Assembly (NCBI GenBank): GCA_964449165.1
Contig: CAYVAT010000016.1
Span: forward strand, 1 to 64,000
Direction: 5' to 3'
Length of the DNA: 64,000 nt
Source of the DNA: CAYSCW01 sp964449165
GTDB taxonomy: Bacteria; Acidobacteriota; Aminicenantia; Aminicenantales; Aminicenantaceae
A program made the translations under genes and the position numbers. This document shows positions 16,775-25,810 of the stretch, piece after piece. Position 1 is the stretch's first letter, and each line of letters begins with the position of its first letter. The notes beneath the pieces were generated by a model. The model saw only the letters and a list, made by a program, of their open reading frames with translations, was not told the origin of the DNA and did no database searches.

Positions 16775-17198
16775 TTTTCCTCCTGACGAAAAGCCCACAC
16801 CAGCATTCCCCATCTTTCTTGTCTTTGTATGTTTCATGGATGAGGAAGTTACAGGGGCACACCAGTTTTAGGTCTTCCACAAAGTCCTTGGTGATTAGCC
16901 GGCAAGGGCAGTATTTCAATCCTTGATTCTGCTCATTGTTGAATACTCCATCGATGAGCATCTGGACCTTTTCCTTATCCGGATTGACTTGAAATTCATT
17001 TTTCTCTGCAAAATTTTCAATGGCTTGAAGGAACCTGTCTTTATTTATTTCTGTTTGAGTTGTGCTGCTGACTTTTCTGGCTTCCTCAGATGTGACTTCT
17101 ACGTAGGCGTTTTTTGCCATGCATGTGGGGCAGATTTCAGGAGGCTTGACTCCATAGTGGATATCATTGCAAACAAAACAGCGCCAGTATTTTTTCAT
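16767..17198 (-). CDS. Rubredoxin-fused ferredoxin-thioredoxin reductase catalytic subunit
   Basis: Two-domain redox enzyme of 143 residues. Residues 1-30 form a rubredoxin-like Fe site (Cys7, Cys10, Cys23, Cys26). Residues about 50-143 are the FTR catalytic chain with its 4Fe-4S cluster and redox disulfide: Cys97/Cys99 in CPC, Cys114/Cys116 in CPC, Cys132/Cys134 in the third pair. Plant and cyanobacterial FTRs have CHC as the third pair; here it is CWC, so the active-site His is replaced by Trp. No variable subunit gene is near, as expected for the anaerobic bacterial and archaeal forms. It probably passes ferredoxin electrons to the coupled CPHC protein. The start is the first Met, giving a complete rubredoxin domain. 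Confidence 0.85.
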   Translation of the reverse strand: MKKYWRCFVCNDIHYGVKPPEICPTCMAKNAYVEVTSEEARKVSSTTQTEINKDRFLQAIENFAEKNEFQVNPDKEKVQMLIDGVFNNEQNQGLKYCPCRLITKDFVEDLKLVCPCNFLIHETYKDKKDGECWCGLFVRRKNG

Positions 17199-17307
17199 TT
17201 TTCTTTTTTGGTTTGGGTTCTTGTTCTGTGTTTCTGAAGTAGTTTATTCCTTCTTATGTTTTAAAGATTAAATTTTTGGGAAGTCTTCCCTGTTTGAGAG
17301 GAAAACT

Positions 17308-17781
17308 TCAGGTCATCTTGGCTATTTCCTGTTCTAACTCTGACTTTCTGGTACAGTAATATCCGTTCTTCAACCCCATAGTCTGATGTATAGGGCAATT
17401 AGGACAAACGCATCCCTTTTCTTCAATTATGATCTTGCTTTTTCCGACCAGAGCATGGCAGAATCCTACTTCAGTTTCTTCTGCGACGTAGCTCGGACAT
17501 GTCTTGCAGATGCATTTTTCTTTTACCAGGGGAAGCTTTTCTTCAAAATCAGCAATCATTGCATCTGCTTCCTCTTCTGTCTTTCCCATTTTTTCCACGA
17601 GCAGCTTCTTGACCATATCCTTTCTGTTCATCTCTTCCTCGGGAGCTTCTTGAGCAGGAGTTTGTGCTTGGACTTCAGGCGGGGTTTCTTCCTTTTTTGC
17701 GCAGGAATTCAATCCCAAAGAGGTTAAAAATATGCCTGCCAGTCCGCAACCGCTTTTTTCGAAGAAATCTCTCCTTTTCAT
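17308..17781 (-). CDS. Cys-rich lipoprotein (DUF2769-like)
   Basis: Exported protein of 157 residues. The start at 17781 gives MKRRDFFEKSGCG, a Tat-like or lipoprotein signal ending in the lipobox LNSC near residue 28; the upstream in-frame extension lacks a ribosome site. After an acidic Pro/Glu-rich linker and a helical part (residues 50-80), the C-terminus has a pattern of eight cysteines in CxCxxC and CxC arrangements (CICKTCPSY, GFCHA, GCVCPNCP, YYCTRK) that fits DUF2769, a probable metal or Fe-S site of unknown role. It lies upstream of the FTR/thioredoxin pair on the same strand, so a periplasmic redox partner is possible. Confidence 0.7.
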   Translation of the reverse strand: MKRRDFFEKSGCGLAGIFLTSLGLNSCAKKEETPPEVQAQTPAQEAPEEEMNRKDMVKKLLVEKMGKTEEEADAMIADFEEKLPLVKEKCICKTCPSYVAEETEVGFCHALVGKSKIIIEEKGCVCPNCPIHQTMGLKNGYYCTRKSELEQEIAKMT

Positions 17782-17929
17782 CGACACTCCTAGAATTTTT
17801 TTTCTATTACTTAACAGAAATGACAATTTGTGTCAATCGAATACATAAAATTTATAGAGATTGTTTGGCTTTACGAGAATTTAGCTCTCTTTTTTCAAAT
17901 ATCTGAGGAAACTGATTCCTCGAAGTTAA

Positions 17930-19393
17930 TTAATCTAAATGATAATTAGGAGCTTCTTTGGTGATGATCACATCATGGACATGACTTTCTTTGACACCAG
18001 CTGCAGTCACCTTTATGAATTTTGCTTTTTTCTGAAGCTCGAGTATGGTTCGGCATCCTGCATAACCCATGCCCGCTTTTAGTCCTCCCACCATCATCTG
18101 AATGAGATGGGAGACTGTTCCCTTGTAGGGGACACGTCCTTCGATTCCCTCCGGGACGAGTTTCTTTTCGTCGGTATAGAAATCTTGAGCATATCTATCT
18201 CTTCCCCCCTCTTTCATCACTTCAAGCGATCCCATGCCTCGGTATGTTTTGTAGGATCGTCCTTGATAGATGACCACCTCACCCGGAGACTCATCCGTAC
18301 CGGCAAGGACATTTCCCAACATGACTGAGCTTGCGCCGGCGGTAATAGCCTTGGTGATATCTCCTGAGTATTTGATGCCCCCGTCGGCGATAAGGGGAAC
18401 GTTGATGGGGCCCGTCACCTTGAACACTTCAGCGATGGCTGTAATCTGTGGTATCCCAGCTCCTGTCACGACTCGAGTTGTGCAGATTGATCCAGGTCCT
18501 ACTCCAATTTTTACCGCATCCACTCCCAGGTCTATGAGATCCTTGGCTGCTTCGGAGGTGGCGATATTTCCTGCAATCAGCTCTTGTTCAGGAAATTTCT
18601 TTTTCAAAACCTTAACAGTATCCAGAACGCGCTGGGAATGGCCGTGAGCGGTATCCACCACCAAAACATCCACTTTTACCTTGATCAGCTCTTGACCTCT
18701 TTCTAATGCATCCTGTCCTACTCCGATGGCAGCTCCAACTCTTAAGCGGCCGTAGCCATCTTTGGATGCATGAGGATACTGAATTCTTTTAAGTATATCT
18801 TTATATGTGATCAATCCCTTGAGATGAAAGCCCTCATCCACCATCAATATTTTTTCTATTTTGTGCTTATGAAAAAGCTTTTCCGCTTCCTCCAGGGAAG
18901 TCCCCAGAGGAACAGTGACCAGGTTTTTGGTCATCACCTTGTCAATGGTCAGGTTGAGGCGCGTTTCAAACCGTATGTCCCGGTTAGTCAGAATGCCCAA
19001 CAATTTATTTTTTTCATCCGTTATGGGAAGGCCTGAGATCCTGTATTTCCTCATCACTTCCTTGGCTTCGAAGATTTTGTTATGGGGCCGCATGGTAATG
19101 GGATCTACGATCATCCCGCTTTCATGGCGCTTGACCTTATCCACTTCTTCTGTCTGACTGTCGATTGACATATTCCTGTGGATGATCCCAATCCCTCCCT
19201 GTTGGGCTAAGGCAATGGCCATCTTTGATTCGGTCACTGTATCCATGGCCGAGCTGACTATGGGGATTTTTAGGGGAATGTTGCGGCTGAATTGTGTGGA
19301 GACATCCGCTTGAGAAGGAATAACATCGGTCTTAGCAGGAAGCACCAAGACATCGTCAAATGTTAATCCTTCTTTTATTTTTTGATCCAGCAT
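17930..19393 (-). CDS. guaB: Inosine-5'-monophosphate dehydrogenase
   Basis: IMP dehydrogenase of 487 residues, the rate-limiting step of GMP synthesis. The TIM barrel begins with GLTFDDVLVLPA; two CBS domains are inserted at about residues 95-205; the catalytic loop GPGSICTTRVVTGAGIPQ holds the active-site Cys; GGIKYSGDITKA and the flap region RYAQDF are conserved. Its ATG comes nine bases after the secA stop, so the two genes form one minus-strand unit with secA first. A six-base-pair hairpin at 17905-17921 lies just past the stop but lacks a clear T-run. Confidence 0.97.
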   Translation of the reverse strand: MLDQKIKEGLTFDDVLVLPAKTDVIPSQADVSTQFSRNIPLKIPIVSSAMDTVTESKMAIALAQQGGIGIIHRNMSIDSQTEEVDKVKRHESGMIVDPITMRPHNKIFEAKEVMRKYRISGLPITDEKNKLLGILTNRDIRFETRLNLTIDKVMTKNLVTVPLGTSLEEAEKLFHKHKIEKILMVDEGFHLKGLITYKDILKRIQYPHASKDGYGRLRVGAAIGVGQDALERGQELIKVKVDVLVVDTAHGHSQRVLDTVKVLKKKFPEQELIAGNIATSEAAKDLIDLGVDAVKIGVGPGSICTTRVVTGAGIPQITAIAEVFKVTGPINVPLIADGGIKYSGDITKAITAGASSVMLGNVLAGTDESPGEVVIYQGRSYKTYRGMGSLEVMKEGGRDRYAQDFYTDEKKLVPEGIEGRVPYKGTVSHLIQMMVGGLKAGMGYAGCRTILELQKKAKFIKVTAAGVKESHVHDVIITKEAPNYHLD

Positions 19394-19402
19394 TTTTAGA
19401 CC

Positions 19403-22018
19403 TCATTTTCTCTTTTTTTTCTTTTTTCTCTTTTTGGGGATAACCGATCTGGCCTTCTGAGTACGATAAACAGGAGAGCTCTGAGCATGCTGATAATAGA
19501 GGGGTTGTTCTTTTTGCTCAGGGAGTTCCTCTTCCATCACTGGCTGGATAAGGAAGAGATAGCGGATGGATTGTTCTTCTATTCGGTCCATCATTGCTTG
19601 AAACATATCATAACTTTCCTTCTTGTATTCGACCAAGGGATCTCTTTGTCCGTATCCTCTAAGGCCAATCCCTTCTTTGAGATAATCCATAGCCAGAAGA
19701 TGATCTTTCCACTGAGAATCGATCACCTGGAGCGTGATGATTCTTTCGAATTCTCTCATCCGGTCGGATCCGATGATTCTCTCCTTTTCTTCGTACATTT
19801 TGTTCAGCTTGTTGAGGATTTTCTCTTTTAACTCATCGAAGTTTATGGTCTCCCAATCAATTTGAAGTTCATCGATGTCAAGACCGAACTGTGAGGCGAT
19901 AGAATTGCTGAAACCATCCCTATCCCAGTCTTCTGGGGATTTTTCTTTAGAGACATGGCTATCCATCAGCCAATCCAGCAAAGTGACAATCAGCTCATGG
20001 ATGTATTCTTTCATATCCTTTCCTTGGAGAATTCCCCTGCGCTGGGAATAGATGGTTTCCCTCTGCTTGTTCATCACATCATCATATTCCAGAAGGTGTT
20101 TACGGATTGAAAAATTCTGAGATTCCACTTGTTTTTGTGCCCGCTCTATCGCTTTGGTGACCATCCTGTGTTCGATGGGAGTGCCTTCCTCCATGCCGAT
20201 GCGGGCCATCAGCCCAGAAATCCTGTCGCTTCCAAATATACGCATCAAGTCGTCTTCCAGGGATAAGTAAAACCTTGAGGCTCCAGGATCACCCTGTCTT
20301 CCTGCTCTTCCCCGGAGCTGATTGTCGATTCTTCGGGCCTCATGGCGTTCGGTGCCGATGATATGGAGACCATTAAGTTCGACCACTTTCTTATGTTCTA
20401 TATCTGTGATTTCCTTTGCTTGGGAAAGGGCTTTCTCCCATTCCTCCTGAGAAGCTTCACCAGGATCGATCCCCCTTTTTCTCAGTTGTTCTGTAGCTAA
20501 GAACTCCGGATTACCCCCAAGAAGGATGTCCACTCCTCTTCCTGCCATGTTGGTGGCGATGGTCACAGAGCTGATTCGACCTGCTTGAGCGATGATAATA
20601 GCCTCCATCTCATGATACTTGGCGTTTAACACAACATGTCTGATTCCTCTCCTGCGAAGCAGGGAACTGAGATGTTCTGAATTCTCGATGGAGATGGTCC
20701 CCACCAGAACTGGACGGCCTTTTTCGTTGTTCTCGATGATTTCCTCCATAACCGCATTCCATTTTTCATTTTTTGTCCTGTAAATGACATCGGGATACTC
20801 GTAACGGACAAGAGTCTTGTTGGTGGGAATCACCACCACATCCAGATTGTAGATGGAATGGAATTCTGTGGCTTCTGTCTCGGCTGTTCCTGTCATTCCC
20901 GCAAGCTTTCGATACATCCGGAAATAATTCTGGAATGTTATGGAGGCCAGAGTCTGATATTCTTCCTCTATCCTGACTCTCTCTTTGGCCTCCAGGGCTT
21001 GATGCAAGCCATCGCTGTATCGACGCCCTGGCATCAGGCGACCTGTAAACTCATCGACTATAATCACTTTACTTTCTTTAACCATATAGTCGACATCTTT
21101 TTTAAACAACTGATGGGCCTTGAGCGACTGGTTGATGTGGTGGATGAGATCCATGTGCGCTAAATCGTACAGGTTTTTCACCTTCAGGAATTTTTCCGCT
21201 TCAGCGACCCCTTCCTCAGTGAGAGCAACAGTTCTTGTCTTTTCATCCACCTGGAAATGGGCATTCTTCCGAAAACGCCGGACGAGATTGTCAACCCGAT
21301 AATAGAGAGTTGTGGATTCTTCTGTGGGTCCGGAAATGATGAGGGGAGTTCTGGCTTCGTCGATAAGGATACTATCGACTTCATCGACAATAGCGTAATT
21401 ATGTTCTGGCTGGACTAGGTCAGAGAGACGGAATTTCATGTTGTCTCTCAAATAGTCAAAGCCAAACTCATTGTTGGTTCCGTATGTGATTTCTTTCCGG
21501 TAAGCGCTCTTTCTCTCGCTATCGGGCATCTCATGCTGGATAGTTCCTACAGTGAGTCCGAGGAATCTGTAGATAGGCCCCATCCATTCTGTGTCTCTCT
21601 TGGCCAAGTAGTCATTCACGGTGACGATATGGACGCCTTTGCCTTCTAAAGCATTAAGGTAGGCGGGAAGAGTGGCTACCAAGGTTTTGCCTTCACCTGT
21701 TTTCATCTCAGCTATCTTTCCCTGGTGGAGAACGACTCCTCCCATCAATTGAACGTCAAAATGGCGCATGTTAAGAGTGCGCTTGGCTACCTCCCGGACA
21801 ACTGCAAAGGTTTCGATAAGAAGATCTTCTAGACTGGCTCCTTGATTGAGCTTTTCCTTGAATTCCCCTGTTTTTTGGCGAAGTTGATCATTATTTAATT
21901 TTTGAATACTGGGTTCGAGTTCGTTGATAGCTACAGCATAAGGCTGAAGTTTACGCAGGTCTCGCTCGTTTTTCGTGCCGAAAATTTTTTGAATCAGCCA
22001 TTTATACATTTGATTCAT
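19403..22018 (-). CDS. secA: Preprotein translocase ATPase
   Basis: SecA motor of 871 residues driving export through SecYEG. Walker A-type GEGKTLVATL, DEVDSILIDEA, and AGRQGDPGASRFYLSLEDDL are evident. Unlike many SecA proteins it has no C-terminal zinc motif (CxCxSG...CH); instead the chain ends in a run of Lys and Arg (KKRKKKKKRK). The first Met is at 22018, but a promoter-like pair (TTGACA at 22041-22046 and TACAAA at 22018-22023, minus strand, 17-nt spacer) would place the transcript start just ahead of the fourth residue Met at 22009, giving MYKWLIQKIFG, also a normal SecA opening. Confidence 0.96.
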   Translation of the reverse strand: MNQMYKWLIQKIFGTKNERDLRKLQPYAVAINELEPSIQKLNNDQLRQKTGEFKEKLNQGASLEDLLIETFAVVREVAKRTLNMRHFDVQLMGGVVLHQGKIAEMKTGEGKTLVATLPAYLNALEGKGVHIVTVNDYLAKRDTEWMGPIYRFLGLTVGTIQHEMPDSERKSAYRKEITYGTNNEFGFDYLRDNMKFRLSDLVQPEHNYAIVDEVDSILIDEARTPLIISGPTEESTTLYYRVDNLVRRFRKNAHFQVDEKTRTVALTEEGVAEAEKFLKVKNLYDLAHMDLIHHINQSLKAHQLFKKDVDYMVKESKVIIVDEFTGRLMPGRRYSDGLHQALEAKERVRIEEEYQTLASITFQNYFRMYRKLAGMTGTAETEATEFHSIYNLDVVVIPTNKTLVRYEYPDVIYRTKNEKWNAVMEEIIENNEKGRPVLVGTISIENSEHLSSLLRRRGIRHVVLNAKYHEMEAIIIAQAGRISSVTIATNMAGRGVDILLGGNPEFLATEQLRKRGIDPGEASQEEWEKALSQAKEITDIEHKKVVELNGLHIIGTERHEARRIDNQLRGRAGRQGDPGASRFYLSLEDDLMRIFGSDRISGLMARIGMEEGTPIEHRMVTKAIERAQKQVESQNFSIRKHLLEYDDVMNKQRETIYSQRRGILQGKDMKEYIHELIVTLLDWLMDSHVSKEKSPEDWDRDGFSNSIASQFGLDIDELQIDWETINFDELKEKILNKLNKMYEEKERIIGSDRMREFERIITLQVIDSQWKDHLLAMDYLKEGIGLRGYGQRDPLVEYKKESYDMFQAMMDRIEEQSIRYLFLIQPVMEEELPEQKEQPLYYQHAQSSPVYRTQKARSVIPKKRKKKKKRK

Positions 22019-22046
22019 TTGTAGCAGAAAGCCTTTTTCTTGTCAA
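22018..22046 (-). promoter_or_regulatory. Putative secA promoter overlapping the annotated start
   Basis: Read on the minus strand, TTGACA (22046 to 22041) and TACAAA (22023 to 22018) are separated by 17 nt. The -10 touches the first possible ATG of secA; the next in-frame ATG (22009) is 8 nt beyond it, the spacing of a leaderless transcript. The same geometry is seen at uvrB and at the tolC-like gene. Confidence 0.45.
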
Positions 22047-22105
22047 TCAGAGACTGGGATAAGGCTTGTTCATGAAAGTAATCATATAACTTGATGATTG
22101 TTGGA

Positions 22106-22247
22106 AGCATTTTCACATCTGTGATACCTAGTAAAAGCGTTGGTTCCCATCCATCCTTGCCAAGACCCTCCCACCCGCCACTATGGGCTTCGGATGGCTA
22201 AGAACCAACGCCTTACCCCTATCTCGGAAATAGGGATGCTTACTTTA
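22106..22247. repeat. Dispersed hairpin element, copy B (core 22137-22211)
   Basis: This fills most of the 302-base gap between the divergent secA and GT87 genes. The core is closed by a perfect 10-bp inverted repeat, GCGTTGGTTC at 22137-22146 with GAACCAACGC at 22202-22211, continued inward by CCATCC/GGATGG. The loop shares about 37 identical bases with copy C at 62621. On the right flank (22217-22247) is a 31-bp repeat found again at 31631 and 37328; the left flank (22106-22128) is a weaker inverted partner sharing AGCAT/ATGCT ends. The rest of the gap has no coding potential. Confidence 0.75.
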
Positions 22248-22338
22248 AGATGATCCTGATGGCATAATTTTTGAAAAAAGAGATAGAATAATCCTCCAAA
22301 AATCCATAGAATGTAGAAAATTGTGCTGGTTCAGCTTG

Positions 22339-23484
22339 ATGTCAAGGAAAACGAAAACCCTCCTTCTCATCTTTGTTGCCTTCTTGCTATTCCTTCTCAT
22401 CTACTTGTTTTGGGTGAGAAAGGATATGTCGGATTTCGGCGTCTGTTATCAAGGTGGCAAGAGAATCGTAGCTGGGGAGACTCTCTACCAAACAGCAGAT
22501 GGTCATTTGCAGTATAAATATTCTCCTGCCTCAGCAGTGTTCTTTGCTCTGTTTGCTCTTCTCCCCCAAGAAATGGCCAAATTTATCTGGTATTTTTCAC
22601 AACTTTTCCTTTTTTATATGGTTTTACTCCTTAGTTATAAAATTTTTCCCTCGAAGCTGGAGAAAAGAAAAAAGGTCGTTTTTTTCTCTTTTCTGATAGT
22701 GCTCAAGTTCTTGGCCCGTGAGATTGAGCTCGGTCAAGTCAATGTGTTGATCATCTTTCTGTTAGTCATCGCTCTTGTTTCTCTCCTGAAAAAAAGGGAT
22801 ACAGAGGCAGGATTCTGCTGGGGAATTACTCTTTTTTTTAAGCCCTATGCTCTAGTTTTTTTTCCTTATTTTCTCATCAAAAAAAGAATCAAATTGGTAG
22901 CAGCAGGGATTGGGGTGGCTTTAGTGGGAATATTTCTGCCAGTGCTTTTCTATGGAGTTAAAGGGAACATGTTGGTTTTGAAAGAGTGGTATCATACTCT
23001 ATCGCTTTCCACTCCTGCGCTCGTGAATGTCTATGACAATGCCTCCTTGCATGCCTTCTTTTTAAAAGTCGTCCCTCATGAGGAGACAACGCTTGTATGG
23101 ATATTCATCCTTATCTGCTCCCTAATCATCGGTTTTTCTTTTCTATGGATGATGATTCAAGGAAAGAGAAGGGATTTGGGAAAACAAGAGGTTTTGGAAT
23201 TTTCATTCTTATTGGTTTTGATTCCTCTTTTTTCTCCCCTAGGCTGGTACTACAATTATCTATACTCTATACTGGCGGTTGTCATTCTTCTCAACATCCT
23301 CCAAAAATTTCCCTCTGTCCTCAGGTACATCCTGATAACAAATTTTATCATTATCGGAGCCAGCTTGATAGAAATCTTGGGAAAAGATATTTTTCGTTTT
23401 TATACTGGATATTCTCTTGTGGTGATAAACTATTTCATCATCCTTTTCTTTCTCTTTTATTCCCGGGCAAGAAATCTTTCCTAA
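22339..23484 (+). CDS. Polytopic GT87-like (DUF2029) mannosyltransferase-type protein
   Basis: Integral membrane protein of about 381 residues with nine or ten hydrophobic segments. The first external loop carries DFGVCYQGGKRIVAGETLYQ, matching the DFxxYYxAxxxxxxGxxxY pattern of GT-C-fold polyprenol-phosphate-sugar-dependent glycosyltransferases of family GT87, with the Asp as likely catalytic base, followed by YKYSPASAVFFALF. A second family feature is GQVNVLIIFLL. Donor and acceptor are unknown. I use the ATG at 22339; an in-frame TTG at 22321 is an alternative, and neither has a good ribosome site. It stands alone between the hairpin element and feoA. Confidence 0.75.
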   Translation: MSRKTKTLLLIFVAFLLFLLIYLFWVRKDMSDFGVCYQGGKRIVAGETLYQTADGHLQYKYSPASAVFFALFALLPQEMAKFIWYFSQLFLFYMVLLLSYKIFPSKLEKRKKVVFFSFLIVLKFLAREIELGQVNVLIIFLLVIALVSLLKKRDTEAGFCWGITLFFKPYALVFFPYFLIKKRIKLVAAGIGVALVGIFLPVLFYGVKGNMLVLKEWYHTLSLSTPALVNVYDNASLHAFFLKVVPHEETTLVWIFILICSLIIGFSFLWMMIQGKRRDLGKQEVLEFSFLLVLIPLFSPLGWYYNYLYSILAVVILLNILQKFPSVLRYILITNFIIIGASLIEILGKDIFRFYTGYSLVVINYFIILFFLFYSRARNLS

Positions 23485-23574
23485 ATATTGATTTTTTTCT
23501 CTGCTTTTTTTATCATCAACTGTTATTTTCCAATTTATTCTCAATTAGATGACGAGAATTATGTCAGGTAAAGA

Positions 23575-23820
23575 ATGATAAACTTGATGGATGCACCTCC
23601 AGATACTCCCTTGAGAGTTGTAGCTTTTCACGGCGGACACGGAGTTCGCAGAAGACTTCTAGCTCTAGGTTTTCATAAGGATGACGTCATAGAGTTAGAC
23701 TCGCGGAGTATTCTGGGCGGTCCTGTTCTGGTGCGGGATCTGACCTCGGATACTTCTGTGGCTCTGGGCAGAGGAGTCGCCCGGAAGATTGTGGTAGAAA
23801 TCATTGACCAAAAAAAATAG
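23575..23820 (+). CDS. feoA: Ferrous iron transport protein A
   Basis: FeoA SH3-like protein of 81 residues, the small cytoplasmic partner of the FeoB ferrous iron permease. Conserved features are the GGHGVRRRLLALGFHKDDVIEL core and the C-terminal GRGVARKIVVE. AGGTAAAG precedes the ATG. The end of the gene overlaps the start of feoB by 17 bases, so the two are translationally coupled. No Fur box was recognised in the short gap upstream. Confidence 0.9.
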   Translation: MINLMDAPPDTPLRVVAFHGGHGVRRRLLALGFHKDDVIELDSRSILGGPVLVRDLTSDTSVALGRGVARKIVVEIIDQKK

Positions 23821-25744
23821 ATATCCTGATATCGTCTTCATCGGCCAGCCAAATTGTGGCAAGAGCACCCTCTTTAACGCCATTGCAGGCTTCAAAGCAC
23901 AGACTTCCAATTTTCCGGGTACGACTGTCAAACACACCCATAGTAAGGTGAATGTAGCAGGCCAGGTTCTCAATATCATCGACCTTCCCGGAACATATTC
24001 CCTCAATCCTTCTGATCCGGCCGAAAAGGTGGCCTTAACCCATCTCTTCCTGGAAAAGCCTGATCTGATCATCAATGTGATCGATGCCTCCATTTTGGGC
24101 AGAAGCCTGGAGCTGACCTTAGAGCTCATCGAGCTGGGATACCCCATGATTGTGGCTTTAAATATGATGGATCTCGCGGAAAGAAAAGGTATGGCGATCG
24201 ATCATCGGAAGCTGGAACGGATTCTCGGTGTCCCCGTTGTTCCTACCATCGCCTCTCATGGTCGTGGGATAAAAGATATGATTGATCGAGCTCTCCATAC
24301 TCTGGAAAATCAGTCTGCACCATCTCATATCCGATGGTCAAAGGATGTTGAGGATAAAGTGGCGGAATTTGCCAGGAAAATTCCCAAGGAATTTCCATTA
24401 GTAGCAAACAAGAGATTTACATCTATAAAGATGATCGAAGCTTCTCAGCTGTTGTTTGACAGGATGCTTCGAGAGATCAACCTTCCTTTAAAAAAGGTTT
24501 TAGATCGAGTGAGAAGCGATCTTGAGGAGAGACACAATGCTCCTGCCTATGAAGTGATTGCGGCAGAGAGACACCACTTAGCACTTAAAATCTTTGAGGA
24601 AAGCACCCATGTGAAAAGAGGAATGAAAATCGATCCCTTAAGGAAAGTTGATGAAATCATCATGCATCCTGTTTTGGGATACTTCATTCTTATTCTTATT
24701 TTACTCGGTTTTTTCTTCGTCATATTCAAAGTAGGGAGTCCGATTGAGGAATTGCTCCTGGGTCCTTTGAATAACTTTAGATATTATCTTTCCACCCATC
24801 TTGGAATGAGTCTTTATTTTTATCTGCTTGATGGATTTCTTCAGGGTGTGGCAGGAGGGGCGGCTATTGTATTACCCTATTTTGTCCCTCTCCTCTTTTT
24901 GATGTCTCTGCTGGAGGATGTCGGCTATCTTGCTCGAGCCGGTTTCCTCATGGATACTTTTATGCACCGTATAGGGCTCCATGGCAAATCAGTTTCTCCG
25001 TTTATTCTTGGATTCGGTTGTAATGTGCCAGCCATCGTATCCACCAGGATTTTGGAATCACGGAGAGATCGGATCATTACCTCGCTTCTTATTCCATTTA
25101 TCCCCTGTTCGGCTCGAACCACAGTCATTCTGGCTCTGGTTGCCTTTTATCTGGGGCCGGCTTGGGCTCTCGGATTCTATGTTTTCAACATCTTGTTGCT
25201 GGGTGCTATCGGTCGTTTAATCACCTTTTTTTACAAAGTGCCTTCACCTGGATTGATCCTAGAGATTCCTTCCTTGAAAGTACCTTCCTTGAAAAACATT
25301 CTGAGGAAGACATATTTTCAGCTACGCTCTTTTGTGAGCTTTGCCTGGCCGATCTTGATCGCAGGAAGTGTATTTTTAGGGATTATACAATTTTTGAATC
25401 TGGATAGAATCATCAATCTTGTCCTTTCTCCTCTTGTGGTGGGGGGTCTCGGATTGCCCCAGGAAGTTGGGGTGACACTGGTTTTCGGCTTTTTGCGCAA
25501 AGAGCTTTCCTTGATCATGATGCTTCAGGCCCTGGGAGTTAGCTATCAGGATTTGATGACCATTATTTCAAAAGAACAGCTCATTGTTTTCACTGTTTTC
25601 ATCAGCTTTTTTGTCCCCTGCCTTTCCACAGTGGCCATTCTCTGGAAGGAAATAGGAAAGCGGATAGCTCTGATATCCATAGCCTTGAATACAGGGGTTG
25701 CGGTTACTGTCAGTTTAATAGTGAGGCTGGTTCTTCACTTCTGA
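23804..25744 (+). CDS. feoB: Ferrous iron transport protein B
   Basis: GTP-dependent ferrous iron transporter of 646 residues. The N-terminal G domain has G1 GQPNCGKST, a switch region NFPGTTVKH, G3 DLPGTYSL and G4 NMMD. A helical GDI-like linker follows, then the membrane part from about residue 285 with two Gate segments, including the conserved GFGCNVPAIVSTR and FIPCSARTTVI with the pore Cys residues. Translation probably starts at TTG 23804 inside the feoA end, giving MTKKNRYPDIVFIGQPN. It indicates uptake of Fe(II), consistent with low-oxygen habitats. Confidence 0.95.
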   Translation: MTKKNRYPDIVFIGQPNCGKSTLFNAIAGFKAQTSNFPGTTVKHTHSKVNVAGQVLNIIDLPGTYSLNPSDPAEKVALTHLFLEKPDLIINVIDASILGRSLELTLELIELGYPMIVALNMMDLAERKGMAIDHRKLERILGVPVVPTIASHGRGIKDMIDRALHTLENQSAPSHIRWSKDVEDKVAEFARKIPKEFPLVANKRFTSIKMIEASQLLFDRMLREINLPLKKVLDRVRSDLEERHNAPAYEVIAAERHHLALKIFEESTHVKRGMKIDPLRKVDEIIMHPVLGYFILILILLGFFFVIFKVGSPIEELLLGPLNNFRYYLSTHLGMSLYFYLLDGFLQGVAGGAAIVLPYFVPLLFLMSLLEDVGYLARAGFLMDTFMHRIGLHGKSVSPFILGFGCNVPAIVSTRILESRRDRIITSLLIPFIPCSARTTVILALVAFYLGPAWALGFYVFNILLLGAIGRLITFFYKVPSPGLILEIPSLKVPSLKNILRKTYFQLRSFVSFAWPILIAGSVFLGIIQFLNLDRIINLVLSPLVVGGLGLPQEVGVTLVFGFLRKELSLIMMLQALGVSYQDLMTIISKEQLIVFTVFISFFVPCLSTVAILWKEIGKRIALISIALNTGVAVTVSLIVRLVLHF

Positions 25745-25810
25745 TTTCTTATCGGCAGAGGTTCTCTAAGAAAGAGTAATCCTGGACTGGAGGTTTTTTG
25801 GGGTGTGCAG

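Noticed and set aside
17905..17921. Small hairpin after guaB as a terminator
   Set aside because: The stem is only six base pairs and no T-run follows on the minus strand, so support is too weak.
22137..22211. Hairpin core read as a G-quadruplex site (minus-strand GGCGGGTGGGAGGG)
   Set aside because: Only three GGG runs are present with a fourth GG, and the run is interrupted in copy A, so stem pairing explains conservation better than a quadruplex.
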